This document shows positions 9,581 through 19,047 of a stretch of DNA of 64,000 nt, piece by piece. Source of the DNA: a virus. The stretch lies in the IMG/VR virus record IMGVR_UViG_3300006852_000005, positions 18,755 through 82,754 of that record. One strand, written 5' to 3'. A model generated the notes under the pieces. The model saw only the letters and a program-made list of their open reading frames with translations, did not search any database and had not been told where the DNA came from. Both the position numbers and the translations under genes were made by a program. Positions within the stretch are counted from its first letter, which is position 1. Each line of letters starts with the position of its first letter.

Positions 9581-12500
9581 TTACGCCGTCCTTACCGCAA
9601 CTCGAATGTTCCGTCGACGCGCCAGCTCACTGGTGATGCCACGACCTGCGCTCAATCCCGCGGCCATACCCGTCTGCGGGCTGGCATCGCCGGCGAATCG
9701 CATGTTAATCGCGTTCTCACCGAAGGTGATCGACTGATCGATGTTGGTCTGTCCAGCCACCTGCGTGATGTCGCCGGTGATGATATCACTCACCGCGGTA
9801 CGTAGTCCGCGAGTTGACTTCTTAAGACCAATGATGTAGCCGTCAACGGTGTCCTTACCCATCTCCATGAACACCTTGGACGGTGACCCAAGCGCGAGTG
9901 CCGCCTGTGCCGCACCGATGACGATCGCTGCTACCGCCTGCGCTACGATCTCAAGCTCGTGCTTCTTTTTCTTCATACCATCGATGAGACCCTGCGCGAC
10001 AGCCTTACCGGCTGCCTCACCAATGCCACCCAGCGGGCTCAACTTGTTCTTCATCGTTCCTACGCTGGTCGACACAGCAGACGATGCGACGCCCATACCG
10101 TCCTTCGTCTTCTTACCAAAGATGCCGAAGGCGCTACCCACCTTGCTCAACGCACCGGTGATGGTAGAGACTGGGTTCGCTAGTCCCTTAAAGACGTCGA
10201 TGGTGCGTGAGACGAATCCAATGATCTTCTCGAGGATCGGCACCACGATCTGCAGGATCGCCGCAAACAGCTGCATCGCAAGCACGGTGGCTTGGATCAG
10301 TGGAATGAGAATCCTATGGTTGGTGATGATCGGTAAGATCTGCGCCAAAAGCTTAATGAATGACGGGATGAGCGGCAGCACCGCAATGAGGATCGCGCGA
10401 GCGGCCTCCACCATCTCGAAGAACTCATCGATAAGATCGGGTAGGATCGGGAGAATCTCCTCCAGCGCCGCAAGGAAGTACTGCGCAAGTGCGCTACCCA
10501 CGTCGAGGATGATTGGTGCCAGCTTCTCGAAGAAGGCCACCATCCTAGGTAACTGTGCCAGAAGCTTGGCCGCCAGAAGCTTCGCGATCTGAGCGATCAC
10601 CGGAATCAACGGCTTAAATGACTCGGCGAAGTCCTTACCCAGCTGAATAATCAACGGCAACATCGTCGTAAGAAGTTCGTTGAACACCGGGACAAGTGCG
10701 CTGGCGATCGTGCTGGCGATCTCGGCAAAAATCTGCAGAAGTGGCGTCAACACTCCCGCTAGACCGATGAACAGATCGGCGAGCACCTGAAGAAGTGGCG
10801 CCAACACCGGTGCGATCGCCTGGATCAACGCACCTAATACCTCAAGGATGGCACCCAGCGCCTGCCCCACGATCGGTGCCACCGGCACCAGCGCCTTCAG
10901 GCCAGCACCTAAGCCTTCCATCAGCGCCTTGATGCCAGGTGCTGCACCGATGACCAGCTCAACCAAGATCTCGGCTAGTGGGCCTAGCGCATTACCCAGC
11001 GCCTCTACCGCCGGCGACAGCGCGATGATCGCTGGCGCGAGGCTGGCCAGTGCGTCACCTAGCTGCGTTGCCAGCTTCGTAAGCGTTGGCGCGAACGCCA
11101 CCGCGATGGCGCCGATGCCCTTGGCGACAGGGACCAACGCTTGGGCCAGCGCCAGCAGCACGGGAAGAAGTGCCTCACCGATCTCGCCAAGTGATGCGAA
11201 GATCTTGCTCAGCGCCTCCTGCCCCTTGACCGAGTTGACCAGCTTGTTAAGCCGATCGAAGAAGCTGAAGATACCATCGGACGAGCCGGCGGCCTTGGCT
11301 AGGCCACCGAAGATCCCAAGCACGTCCTTAAGGAGACCAGCCAGCGTCTTAAGGGCGGCGATACCGTCGTCGATCAGCGACTTAAGCTCGCCAGAGGCGC
11401 GCATCTCGTGAATCTTAGCGGCGAACTTCTCAGCCCAGCCACCTAAGCCACCGGTCAACGCCGCAACCGACTGCGCGGAGACCGTTACGATGTCCCTGAG
11501 CGCCTGCAGCAGTGGACGTACGGCACCCGATAAGTTGTGGATTACCGTTGCCGCGGAGTCAAAGATCGACGCGAAGTCAGCTCGTGATGCCTCGGAGCCA
11601 AGCTCGCGGAACGCGGCGATGATGCCGGTGTTCATCTCGACCGCGATACCCGTAAGACCCTGCTTCAACACCGGAAGTTGTGAATTCGCCAGCTTTGTGA
11701 TCTCAGTGCCAAGATTGGCGAATAGTGCGTTTTGTACCGACAGGCGTAGGTCGTTGAACGCCGGCTTAAGCGCTAAGATGGCACGCACGAATGCCTGAGC
11801 GTTAGGTGCCAGCTTCGACATCGCGGAGGCCATACCACCCGACGACGCAGTGGCAGCCTTCTGCGCCTGCGCTAGCTCGTATGTCGCATCGGCTTGACGC
11901 TGCAGCGCGGCCTGCACTTGGTCGGAGCCCTCAACGCCCTTCTTGTTGGCTTCCTCACTTTCCTCAGCGAGGTCACCTACACGGTCTTGCACGTCCTCAA
12001 GACTTTGCTGCGCCTGACGATACGCCAAGTCCGCGCGACGAATCGCGTCCGGATCACCTGATCTCTGTGCTGCCTGCAGTGCCTTCTGCGCGTCTTCCAG
12101 TGCAAGAGTCGCGCCCTCTTCATCCAGCCGCGCACCCCTAAGCGTTCGAGCCAGGTCCTCGATGTTCTCCTTAGCGTCCTTACGAGCTTGGGTCAGCGCC
12201 TCCTGGGCTTGCTTAGCCGCGCGCTGAGCCAAAGCGATCCGACGCTCGGCGCCTTCGATCTGACTCGCGCCACCACCGGCACCAGCACCGGCCTCCTTGA
12301 ACGCAGCACCGATGCCACTAAAGCCGATCTTGATCGTGGCGAGAGCGCTGGCTAAGATGCCTAACGCACCTGGGATCAGCAGTAGTGCGCCGGCGGCCTG
12401 TGTCGCAACTTGTACGAGACCGATCAACGACTGGATACCACTACCGACGGCCGAGGCCAGGCCAGTCAACGCGGCTGCGACCGCGCCGGCGGCTCCGGCA

Positions 12501-12727
12501 AGTGCGACCAGCTTGGTGATGAGCATGGTGACCATGCCTGCGCCACGTAAGGCGCCACCGAGCGCGCTGAACGCGCTGCTGAGTGAGCTCTTAATTCGGC
12601 TGGTGTGCCGATCGACATCACGCGAGACGTCGCCAAAAGCTCGGTCAACGTCACGACGCAGGTTGCGCGTGAAGCCACTCGAGTCAGGTTTGATCTCGAC
12701 GTAAGCGGTGTCGATCGGCGCCGTCAC
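9581..12727 (-). CDS. Tail tape measure protein
   Basis: This 1048-aa protein has tape-measure character: a long alpha-helical, A/L/I/Q-rich sequence with a coiled coil around residues 150-290, several hydrophobic helices (for example residues 60-145 and a long run of LAP-type repeats at 500-800), and a G/S-rich C-terminus. It sits right after the tail-assembly chaperone pair and before the minor tail proteins, as in nearly all siphoviruses. It sets tail length and probably passes into the host envelope at DNA entry. The GTG start overlaps the stop of the frameshift product as GTGA. Confidence 0.93.
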   Translation of the reverse strand: MTAPIDTAYVEIKPDSSGFTRNLRRDVDRAFGDVSRDVDRHTSRIKSSLSSAFSALGGALRGAGMVTMLITKLVALAGAAGAVAAALTGLASAVGSGIQSLIGLVQVATQAAGALLLIPGALGILASALATIKIGFSGIGAAFKEAGAGAGGGASQIEGAERRIALAQRAAKQAQEALTQARKDAKENIEDLARTLRGARLDEEGATLALEDAQKALQAAQRSGDPDAIRRADLAYRQAQQSLEDVQDRVGDLAEESEEANKKGVEGSDQVQAALQRQADATYELAQAQKAATASSGGMASAMSKLAPNAQAFVRAILALKPAFNDLRLSVQNALFANLGTEITKLANSQLPVLKQGLTGIAVEMNTGIIAAFRELGSEASRADFASIFDSAATVIHNLSGAVRPLLQALRDIVTVSAQSVAALTGGLGGWAEKFAAKIHEMRASGELKSLIDDGIAALKTLAGLLKDVLGIFGGLAKAAGSSDGIFSFFDRLNKLVNSVKGQEALSKIFASLGEIGEALLPVLLALAQALVPVAKGIGAIAVAFAPTLTKLATQLGDALASLAPAIIALSPAVEALGNALGPLAEILVELVIGAAPGIKALMEGLGAGLKALVPVAPIVGQALGAILEVLGALIQAIAPVLAPLLQVLADLFIGLAGVLTPLLQIFAEIASTIASALVPVFNELLTTMLPLIIQLGKDFAESFKPLIPVIAQIAKLLAAKLLAQLPRMVAFFEKLAPIILDVGSALAQYFLAALEEILPILPDLIDEFFEMVEAARAILIAVLPLIPSFIKLLAQILPIITNHRILIPLIQATVLAMQLFAAILQIVVPILEKIIGFVSRTIDVFKGLANPVSTITGALSKVGSAFGIFGKKTKDGMGVASSAVSTSVGTMKNKLSPLGGIGEAAGKAVAQGLIDGMKKKKHELEIVAQAVAAIVIGAAQAALALGSPSKVFMEMGKDTVDGYIIGLKKSTRGLRTAVSDIITGDITQVAGQTNIDQSITFGENAINMRFAGDASPQTGMAAGLSAGRGITSELARRRNIRVAVRTA

Positions 12728-13397
12728 GGTATCCTCCGCCGCATCTGCGTCGCAACCAGCTGTGATGTTTGCGACGCCGCCTCATCACCACGCCACCACG
12801 GTGGTGGCGCGATGCCAACGATAGGATCAATGACGATCACCCTGTCATCGTTCTCCATCGTTAGTAGCGGCCCGATCAGAAGGTTGTTAATCTTCTGGTG
12901 CGTGTTGTTCTTTTCATCATTCGGGATCGTGAGCAGGATCCAGCGGTGGGCTAGGTCGAGGAACTGGCAGGCACTGAGTCTGTCGAGATAGTGACCTCGG
13001 TCGAGGAGCCAACCGTGGAAGTGGTGCCATCGGTCTCGGTCGGCGACGTAGCTGACGAGTCCGATGACACCTCGGTAGGGCGGATGCCATACGCCTCCAG
13101 GAGCCAGTACAACAGAGGCATGATCTGCCGCTGGAGGTCAAGCCCCGGTGCGATCTTTGCGAAGCGCTCCTTGGAGTCACCGATCAGGATCGCGTCGCAG
13201 AACTCGATGAGCTTATTGATCTTATCGATCATCGAGAGCGTCTTGTCGTCGCTGTCGGTGAACACGTCGACGATGTCCGAGATCTGCTGCAGCAGCACCG
13301 CCGACAGGGCCGGTGATGCGTCGAAGTTCTCACCTGCGATGGCGAACTTGATCTCAGGTGCGTCGAGCGTGAAGTCCTTGAACCGTACCTCTGCCAT
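12724..13397 (-). CDS. Tail assembly chaperone, -1 frameshift (GT-like) product
   Basis: In the -1 frame an open stretch runs from about 13137 to a stop at 12724 with no ATG or GTG near its start, so it cannot easily be made alone. It encodes a plausible chaperone extension (for example LDLAHRWILLTIPND, then DDRVIVIDPIVGIAPPPWW). The frame relation is -1 relative to the 148-aa chaperone, which matches the known G/GT arrangement of siphovirus tail chaperones. I see no canonical XXXYYYZ slippery heptamer in the overlap, so the exact slip site, somewhere between about 13137 and 12953, is open. Confidence 0.7.
12951..13397 (-). CDS. Tail assembly chaperone (G-like, zero frame)
   Basis: This 148-aa acidic protein lies immediately upstream of the tape-measure gene. 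Its C-terminus is low-complexity (S/T/P-rich), as is common where a frameshift follows. It should bind the tape measure during tail assembly. I chose the ATG preceded by GAGGAAGT; a GTG at 13415 would add 6 residues. The stop lies inside a second open frame that continues to the tape-measure start, see the frameshift product. Confidence 0.78.
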   Translation of the reverse strand: MAEVRFKDFTLDAPEIKFAIAGENFDASPALSAVLLQQISDIVDVFTDSDDKTLSMIDKINKLIEFCDAILIGDSKERFAKIAPGLDLQRQIMPLLYWLLEAYGIRPTEVSSDSSATSPTETDGTTSTVGSSTEVTISTDSVPASSST

Positions 13398-13476
13398 ACT
13401 TCCTCGTCTCGTCACGGCCCGGCGGCCCTACTTAGTGCTATGGATACCGTAACACGAAGAAATGGTCACGCATCTC

Positions 13477-13893
13477 TCAAGCTGCGGCGGACAACGCGTC
13501 CTTAAGGAACTGGTTCTTTCGCATACCCTTGACGGATCGAGCGTAGATCACCTTGCCATTGGCGCGCCAGCGTAATCTCTTAGCTCGCTGTGGATAGATC
13601 TTGTGATGTTTTGGTCCGTAGAGACCCGTACCGTCGTGAACAAGATGTGCGTACCAGACGTTGGTGCCGATGCGACACGACAGTCCAGGTGCCATACGAA
13701 GTCGTACCAGAATGCTGGAGCGCAGCAGACCGGTACGAACTCGCTTAGGATGTCCGGCGCCGGCGCCGGAGATCAGCAGCTTGGCGCGCGCCTGAACCTT
13801 GTACCCCCGCTTGAGCAGCTCACGAGCGACGCCACCCGACGGTGAGTTAAGTAGTTGGTGGAGTGGGATCTGGTGCATGTTCTGGCGTACCAT
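13477..13893 (-). CDS. HK97 gp10-like tail completion / neck protein
   Basis: This 138-aa basic protein has the features of HK97 gp10-like tail-completion proteins: an N-terminal helix (GVARELLKRGYKVQARAK), RTGLLRSS, and a central IGTNVWYAHLVHDGT, with a late FLKDAL. It lies between a connector-type gene and the tail-chaperone genes, which fits a head-tail interface role. The name rests on motif resemblance, not on a search. Confidence 0.68.
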   Translation of the reverse strand: MVRQNMHQIPLHQLLNSPSGGVARELLKRGYKVQARAKLLISGAGAGHPKRVRTGLLRSSILVRLRMAPGLSCRIGTNVWYAHLVHDGTGLYGPKHHKIYPQRAKRLRWRANGKVIYARSVKGMRKNQFLKDALSAAA

Positions 13894-14415
13894 CTAGTCA
13901 CAGCATCCCTCATTGGTGAATCCGATGAAGAACGGCAGGTTGAAGCCAGCACACATGCCCTCAGGACCGATCGTCGTGGTGGTGCCCACGAGGAAGTTGG
14001 CGATCTCAAAACGTGCGAACATACCCTTCAGACAGCAGTTAAGCGCGCGTCGTGCCGCCCAGCGATCGCGTTCGAGCTGAACCGCCGCCTCGAGTAGTAG
14101 GTCACACTTAGGTGGATGACCGTTGTCGTTGGGCGTCGGCACACAACGCACGAGCGACAGCGTGGCCGCGACCACCATCAACGGTGGACCACACTTCGTC
14201 TGCGGTAAGTCGTTCGCCGGTGTCGGAAAGATGTTGCTTGGGAAGTCCTCGGTGATGCTGCCGGCGAGTTGACCACACTCACATTCATCCCAGGCGATGT
14301 CACCTGGGACCAGCGAGCAAAACCGGTTGGGCTTTGGATCCAGCGCGTCGTAGACGCACTGCAGCGCGCCGGTCACCGCCACGATCGAGGACGTCTCCAG
14401 GTACACCATCGTCAT
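13894..14415 (-). CDS. Head-tail connector / tail terminator-like protein
   Basis: This is a 173-aa protein with unusually many cysteines (about 12), including CECG, CCLKG and a terminal CCD. That is odd for a cytoplasmic phage protein and suggests metal binding or disulphides in the virion. It lies in the neck gene block, between the adaptor and the gp10-like gene, so a tail-terminator or connector role is likely. No catalytic motif is seen. Confidence 0.5.
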   Translation of the reverse strand: MTMVYLETSSIVAVTGALQCVYDALDPKPNRFCSLVPGDIAWDECECGQLAGSITEDFPSNIFPTPANDLPQTKCGPPLMVVAATLSLVRCVPTPNDNGHPPKCDLLLEAAVQLERDRWAARRALNCCLKGMFARFEIANFLVGTTTTIGPEGMCAGFNLPFFIGFTNEGCCD

Positions 14416-14417
14416 GA

Positions 14418-15512
14418 TCAGCTACCTAACCTTGGCGCACTAGGTTCATCGAGGTTGTACACCTTGGCTGGTGCCATGTTGCGCTTAGGGTTGACCGCGT
14501 TGATGAACAAGTCCGCGAAGTACAGCCCGGTCAGTCCGTTCTCAAAGAGCTGATTGGGATCGATGAACGTCAGTGAGACACCCTGCCGTGTCAGCTGCTG
14601 GACCGTCTTAGGAAGCCGACACGCGTCGTCACCGACACACGCCTTGGCGAACTCACAGGCCAGCTCACCGACGGCCATCTGACCCATGGTCGGTACGTCC
14701 TTGCCGATCGACAAGACGACGGACCAGGTGCCTTCACCTTCGAGCTGGCTCAGGTCGTTACACCACGGCCAGTCCTCACCACCAAGACGCGTGAGAAGAC
14801 GACCATCATCCAGCCGGTAGTCCACATTCGGGATCAAGGCCACACCGTCCATGCGGACCTCGATGACGTTGAGTACCGGCATGGGAAGCTTCACCTGAGA
14901 CAGTGGTGTGCACGAGCACTCGCCGATGCAGCTACCACACGTGAGGTTAAACCACGTTCCCGCAATCAGCGCCGGTTGCGGCCACGTCCACGTGCCTCCG
15001 GTCCACGAGTTCCAACCACCAGGAAGATCAGTCATGCACTCGCGCCGACACGGCCAGATCTCGACGGTGCAAGTGTCGAACTGGCGACCAGATAGCGCCC
15101 AGAGGACCTCAGTAGCCGCCTGGAGCGCCGTACCGGTGACAGCTGCTGTATCTAACAGGTCGCAGCACCAGATTGGCGTCCAGGTGCTACAGGGACCCGA
15201 TGTCGATCCGGCGGAGGTAGCCACGACGCTGACGACCTCGGACGCTTGGATCGGCGACATGCCCGTGTCTTCGCCGTCCCAGACGACCAGGTAGTCACCC
15301 AGCGGCAGACCCGGTGGTACAGCCCACTGATACACGTTGACGCCCGTGGCCACAGTGGTGACCCCGGTGCTGGTCGGTCCGACGACGGCCGGACCACCGC
15401 TTAGTGGGGTGATCGTAATGATGACGTTGTTGACGACGGCGGGAGGGCCACCTGGGTACTCGAACCACTCCACGAGGAGTGGCCCGGTGCGCCCTCGAAT
15501 AAGAGTGGTCAC
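14418..15512 (-). CDS. Head-to-tail adaptor-like protein
   Basis: This 364-aa protein probably has an N-terminal beta domain (residues 1-110, Ig-like strands with GDYLVVWDGED) and a helical C-terminal part (about residues 150-364) resembling head-tail adaptors, including ACEFAKACVGDDACRLP. It too is cysteine-rich, with CGSCIGECSC near residue 200. The GTG start is preceded by GGAGG. It starts the neck block, and the gene order supports an adaptor role. Confidence 0.55.
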   Translation of the reverse strand: MTTLIRGRTGPLLVEWFEYPGGPPAVVNNVIITITPLSGGPAVVGPTSTGVTTVATGVNVYQWAVPPGLPLGDYLVVWDGEDTGMSPIQASEVVSVVATSAGSTSGPCSTWTPIWCCDLLDTAAVTGTALQAATEVLWALSGRQFDTCTVEIWPCRRECMTDLPGGWNSWTGGTWTWPQPALIAGTWFNLTCGSCIGECSCTPLSQVKLPMPVLNVIEVRMDGVALIPNVDYRLDDGRLLTRLGGEDWPWCNDLSQLEGEGTWSVVLSIGKDVPTMGQMAVGELACEFAKACVGDDACRLPKTVQQLTRQGVSLTFIDPNQLFENGLTGLYFADLFINAVNPKRNMAPAKVYNLDEPSAPRLGS

Positions 15513-15548
15513 TTGTCAGCCTCCGGTATCATTCTACAATGTGGTACA

Positions 15549-17711
15549 TCATAGTGAGAGGTTCCACTGCTCCACAGCGGTACCACCCGGCACCGTTACG
15601 TGGGGGTTGTATGCTGTGAACGTTAGGTGTGCATCCTGTGCCAACGCGCTGCCACCACCACTTGTTGTGACGGTCGCATTGAGCCCAACGAACGTGAACG
15701 TGGCGACGCCACTCGATGGCTTCACCTGCGTTGAGGCGTTGTTCCCAATGAACGAGATGGCAGCTGATCCGGCCGGCGCGTTGGTCACCGATGCCGTCGA
15801 GACCGTGGCGTTATTGCCTACAAACGTGACCGGCGCAAATCCGCTGGTCGGTGCCACGCGTTCACTGGCGTTGTTCGCTGTGAAGCTGAGCGCTGCCACA
15901 CCAGCCGCAACGCCTGTCATCACGGTGGCGTTGTTCGCGGTGAACGAGACGGCGCTGACACCCGCGTGGGGTGCGACTGATTCCTGCGCGTTGTTGCCTA
16001 CGAACGTCAGGTTAGCGACGTCGGCATGCGTGCTGATACTGTCCGATGGGTTGTTCGCGGTGAAGCTGATCGACGCCAGACCGGCCGGCGCGTTGGTCTG
16101 GGTGGCTGTGCTGACCGTCGCGTTGTTCGCCGTGAAGTTGACGGTCGTGGCGACATCCGCGCTCGCCTTGATCGTCTCGCTTGGGTTGTTCGCGACGAAC
16201 GTAACGGTCGCCACACCGGCGTTTGGCTTGACTGTGGTCGTCGCCGCGTTGACGACGAAGGTGATCGCCGCCGATCCAGCCGGTGCGACGACGCTCGTCT
16301 GCACCGTTGCGTTGTTGGCTGTGAACGTCAGCGCGCCGGAGCCCGCGTGTGGTGCGACCGTATCGCCTGGGTTGTTCGCTACGAAGGCGATCGTCGCGTT
16401 ACCCGCGCTTGGCTTGACGAAGCTGGTCGTGTTGTTGGCCGTGAACGTCAGCGCCGCAGACTCGGCGGGAGCATCGTGTCGTACGGTAACCGTGGCGTTG
16501 TTGGCTGTGAACGCAACGGTGGTGGCGACGTCCGCATGGATAGAGACCGCGTCACTCGGGTTGTTAGCCACAAACGCGATCGTGGCAACACCGGCCGTTG
16601 GCTTGACGGTCGTCGTAGCGGCGTTAGCTACGAACGTCAATGTGGCGTTTCCAGCCGGCGCGTCGACACGTACCGCAGCGGTGGCGTTGTTGCCTACGAA
16701 TGCGATCGTAGCGACGCCCGCAGGCGATGAGATGGCCTCAGATGCGTTGTTCGCCGTGATGACGATGGTCGCGACGCCGGCACCCGGTGCGACGGTTGTG
16801 GTCGCGTTGTTAGCTGTGAAGGTGACGGCAGATGAACCGGCCGGTGGGGAGATCTGCACCGATGCGTTGTTCGCTGCGAACGACACAGCGGCAAAGTTCG
16901 AGACAGGCGCCACACTCGTCGTGCTGTTGTTGGCTACGAACGTGACGTTCGCTACCTCAGCCGGTGCGTTGGTCGGTGGCACCGTCGTATCGGCGGCGCT
17001 GTTGTTCCGCTGCACAGCGCCAGCGAGGAAAATGATGAATGGTGGTGGGATCTGAACGTACTGACTCGGCGCCTCGACATCGAGGAACGCAGCACCTTGG
17101 ATCATCCACGCAGACGACAATGTACCGGTCATCACCGCGGCGACGCTGGCCGCATTCGTCTGGATGAGATCTTCCATCAAGACGTCGACGGCTATTGTTT
17201 GGCGTAGTGAGAAACCACCTGTAACGCTTAACGTTCCGCTGGAGATGCCACCGATGCCGACGATGAGTGCGTTGTCTTTAGTCGGTGTAAACGATCCTGA
17301 GTTCAGCGCGGTGCTGGAGCCGGTAGCACCGTTAGACGTACTAAGTGGGTTGGTCCACCAACTACCCTTGGTGGAGACATACTCCGCGATGCCGATACGG
17401 CGAAAGGTCGTCGCGGCGTTGGAGAAGTTGGCTTGAACCGTGTTGGCACCGGCACGGATACCCCACTGATACCAAAGCTGCACCGAGAACGTCGCCGTAG
17501 AGTTCCACGTCTTTACTCGTGCGGCAAAGTACGGGTTGTTGTTGGAGTCTACGACCGAGTTGACGTTGAATGTGTTGTCCGCGTCACCCCAGCCGAGTGC
17601 GACGACCGAGAGGCTACCACCCGCGTTGGCAGACGAGTACGCGGCTGTGATGTTGGCTGCGCCAGCATCTAAGCTGTTTGTGCCACCTCGACCCGAGTAG
17701 GAGATGGTCAT
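15549..17711 (-). CDS. Repeat-rich virion surface or decoration protein
   Basis: This is a 720-aa protein in two parts. Residues 1-220 form a beta-rich head with aromatic and glycine turns. From about residue 230 to 690 there are about 25 tandem repeats of roughly 17-19 residues built on the pattern V/I-x-F-x-A/G-N-N-A-x-x-x-V with A-G or P-A-G turns. The spacing suggests a beta-solenoid or stacked beta-hairpin rod. It lies among structural genes between the neck genes and small decoration proteins, so it is probably displayed on the virion. SD GGAGGCGGCGT precedes the ATG. The DNA repeats also leave a long open frame on the opposite strand, which I treat as a shadow. Confidence 0.65.
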   Translation of the reverse strand: MTISYSGRGGTNSLDAGAANITAAYSSANAGGSLSVVALGWGDADNTFNVNSVVDSNNNPYFAARVKTWNSTATFSVQLWYQWGIRAGANTVQANFSNAATTFRRIGIAEYVSTKGSWWTNPLSTSNGATGSSTALNSGSFTPTKDNALIVGIGGISSGTLSVTGGFSLRQTIAVDVLMEDLIQTNAASVAAVMTGTLSSAWMIQGAAFLDVEAPSQYVQIPPPFIIFLAGAVQRNNSAADTTVPPTNAPAEVANVTFVANNSTTSVAPVSNFAAVSFAANNASVQISPPAGSSAVTFTANNATTTVAPGAGVATIVITANNASEAISSPAGVATIAFVGNNATAAVRVDAPAGNATLTFVANAATTTVKPTAGVATIAFVANNPSDAVSIHADVATTVAFTANNATVTVRHDAPAESAALTFTANNTTSFVKPSAGNATIAFVANNPGDTVAPHAGSGALTFTANNATVQTSVVAPAGSAAITFVVNAATTTVKPNAGVATVTFVANNPSETIKASADVATTVNFTANNATVSTATQTNAPAGLASISFTANNPSDSISTHADVANLTFVGNNAQESVAPHAGVSAVSFTANNATVMTGVAAGVAALSFTANNASERVAPTSGFAPVTFVGNNATVSTASVTNAPAGSAAISFIGNNASTQVKPSSGVATFTFVGLNATVTTSGGGSALAQDAHLTFTAYNPHVTVPGGTAVEQWNLSL

Positions 17712-17730
17712 ACGCCGCCTCCTACGTCAC

Positions 17731-18279
17731 TCAGTTAAGAACAAGAACTCTGAGGTCGTCCACCTGCACCTGGTTGGAAGAGCTCGATGCGCTATATGCG
17801 GCTGAAACGCCGACGGCGCGCTCAATCGTGGTGTCGACGGCGACGGTACGAAGGGCCTGTGTGAGCGGGATTGGAACCGGCGTGGCGAACGTGGTCAGCG
17901 CGGTGCCAAGATACAGTCTACCTTGACCCAGGACGGTTCCCGAGACATCGGCCTTGGTGCAGAAGCCTTCCCACTCCATCATCCACGGGAACGCGGCGGC
18001 GCCTGAGGCCGTCGTGATGGCGGTCGAGATCGCGATGTCGATGGTCATCGCCAGCGCACGGGTACCGAACCAGAAGCCAAGGCTCAGCGTCGGCGTGGCG
18101 GTGGTTGAGAAGTTGCCGATCGCTCTGATCCAAAGCTTTGATCCAGCGCGCATCTTACCCGCGGGAATGACAGGGACGTTGCCTAGCGTGGTCACGTTCT
18201 GCTTCGTGGTGAACGTGTTGAACGCCGCGCTGGCCGCGGTGGGGAACGGGCCAACCGGTTCCGCTAGGTAGAGATCCAC
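17731..18279 (-). CDS. Structural protein, possible capsid decoration
   Basis: This 182-aa protein is rich in beta strand, T, A and S, with no catalytic motif. The N-terminus (DLYLAEPVGPFP) and the run of alternating hydrophobic strands with LSLGFWFG suggest a jelly-roll virion protein. It is one of four small beta-rich proteins between the tail tube and the neck genes. It has a GTG start. The function is inferred from neighbours only. Confidence 0.45.
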   Translation of the reverse strand: MDLYLAEPVGPFPTAASAAFNTFTTKQNVTTLGNVPVIPAGKMRAGSKLWIRAIGNFSTTATPTLSLGFWFGTRALAMTIDIAISTAITTASGAAAFPWMMEWEGFCTKADVSGTVLGQGRLYLGTALTTFATPVPIPLTQALRTVAVDTTIERAVGVSAAYSASSSSNQVQVDDLRVLVLN

Positions 18280-18291
18280 AATGTCACACCC

Positions 18292-18762
18292 TTACATCGT
18301 CGCGCGCCAGATGCCGTTCGCGTGCCAGACCACCGTGAACGTTCCGTTGGTGACCGAGTTGGTGCCACCGAAGTAGTTGAACGAGGCACCCTGGTCCGCG
18401 ACCGGTGTGGTGAGTGTGTCATCGTAGACGAGGCAACCGAAGACCGAGGCTAGCGTCGCAGCCGAACCGGACGACGTGTCGTTTGCGTCGAAGAAGACTG
18501 TGTCCGCTGTACCCGAGTTCAGCGACTGACCGGTGAGAACGACACCACCCTGTGGCCACTGGACGGCCTGGAAGACCTCCTGGGCTGTGGCCCACTGGCC
18601 GGCGTTGTACGCCGAGTTGGCCGAGGTGACGTCGTTGTCGGGCGTGATCGTGTTGTTGTAGAGCGCGACCTTGAACGAGTCGGCGTCGAAGTCCATGGCG
18701 GTGACGTTGCCAAAGACATCCGCGACGGCTGCGCGGAACACGTGACTGTCGGTCCATGCCAT
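18292..18762 (-). CDS. Structural/decoration protein
   Basis: This is a 156-aa beta-rich protein starting MAWTDSHVFRAAVADV and containing FKVALYNNTITPDNDV, a pattern I have seen in small virion proteins of actinophages annotated as minor capsid or decoration proteins. It has no cysteine clusters or catalytic motifs. It probably coats the head or tail. Confidence 0.5.
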   Translation of the reverse strand: MAWTDSHVFRAAVADVFGNVTAMDFDADSFKVALYNNTITPDNDVTSANSAYNAGQWATAQEVFQAVQWPQGGVVLTGQSLNSGTADTVFFDANDTSSGSAATLASVFGCLVYDDTLTTPVADQGASFNYFGGTNSVTNGTFTVVWHANGIWRATM

Positions 18763-18765
18763 GGC

Positions 18766-19044
18766 TTACTCTCCCGTTAACGCTGTGACAGCTTCGTAGG
18801 CGGCCTGCAGCTCAGCGTTGGCCTTCTGCTCGTCAGCCTGCAGTTCGGCGATCTGCTCCTGGACGGCGATCACGGCGTTCTCAGCCTTGACCAGCTTTCC
18901 GCGAAGACGCTCAAGCCGATCCAGATACGTCGCGAGATCGCGCTCGAGAAATGCCACACCGGCCTTGGCCTGTGCGATCTCGGTGTCACGGTCTTCCACA
19001 AGCACACCTGCGTCGTTCGCGCTGAACGCGGCTTCACCGGCCAT
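18766..19044 (-). CDS. Small coiled-coil protein
   Basis: This 92-aa protein is mostly one long amphipathic helix: from about residue 15 to 85 charged and hydrophobic residues alternate in heptads (RDTEIAQAKAG, LERDLATYLDRLERLRG, VQEQIAELQADEQ). It is within the structural block and only a few bases from its neighbours, so it may be a small scaffold or assembly partner. The function is unknown. Confidence 0.5.
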   Translation of the reverse strand: MAGEAAFSANDAGVLVEDRDTEIAQAKAGVAFLERDLATYLDRLERLRGKLVKAENAVIAVQEQIAELQADEQKANAELQAAYEAVTALTGE

Positions 19045-19047
19045 CGT

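Noticed and set aside
12917-13180. An 87-aa frame overlapping the tail chaperone
   Set aside because: It is in the +1 frame, is Arg/Pro-rich and does not reach the tape measure start. The -1 frame is the meaningful continuation.
15337-17055. A 572-aa open frame on the plus strand opposite the repeat protein
   Set aside because: It mirrors the codon pattern of the repeats on the coding strand, has no ribosome site and runs against the operon. It is a shadow.
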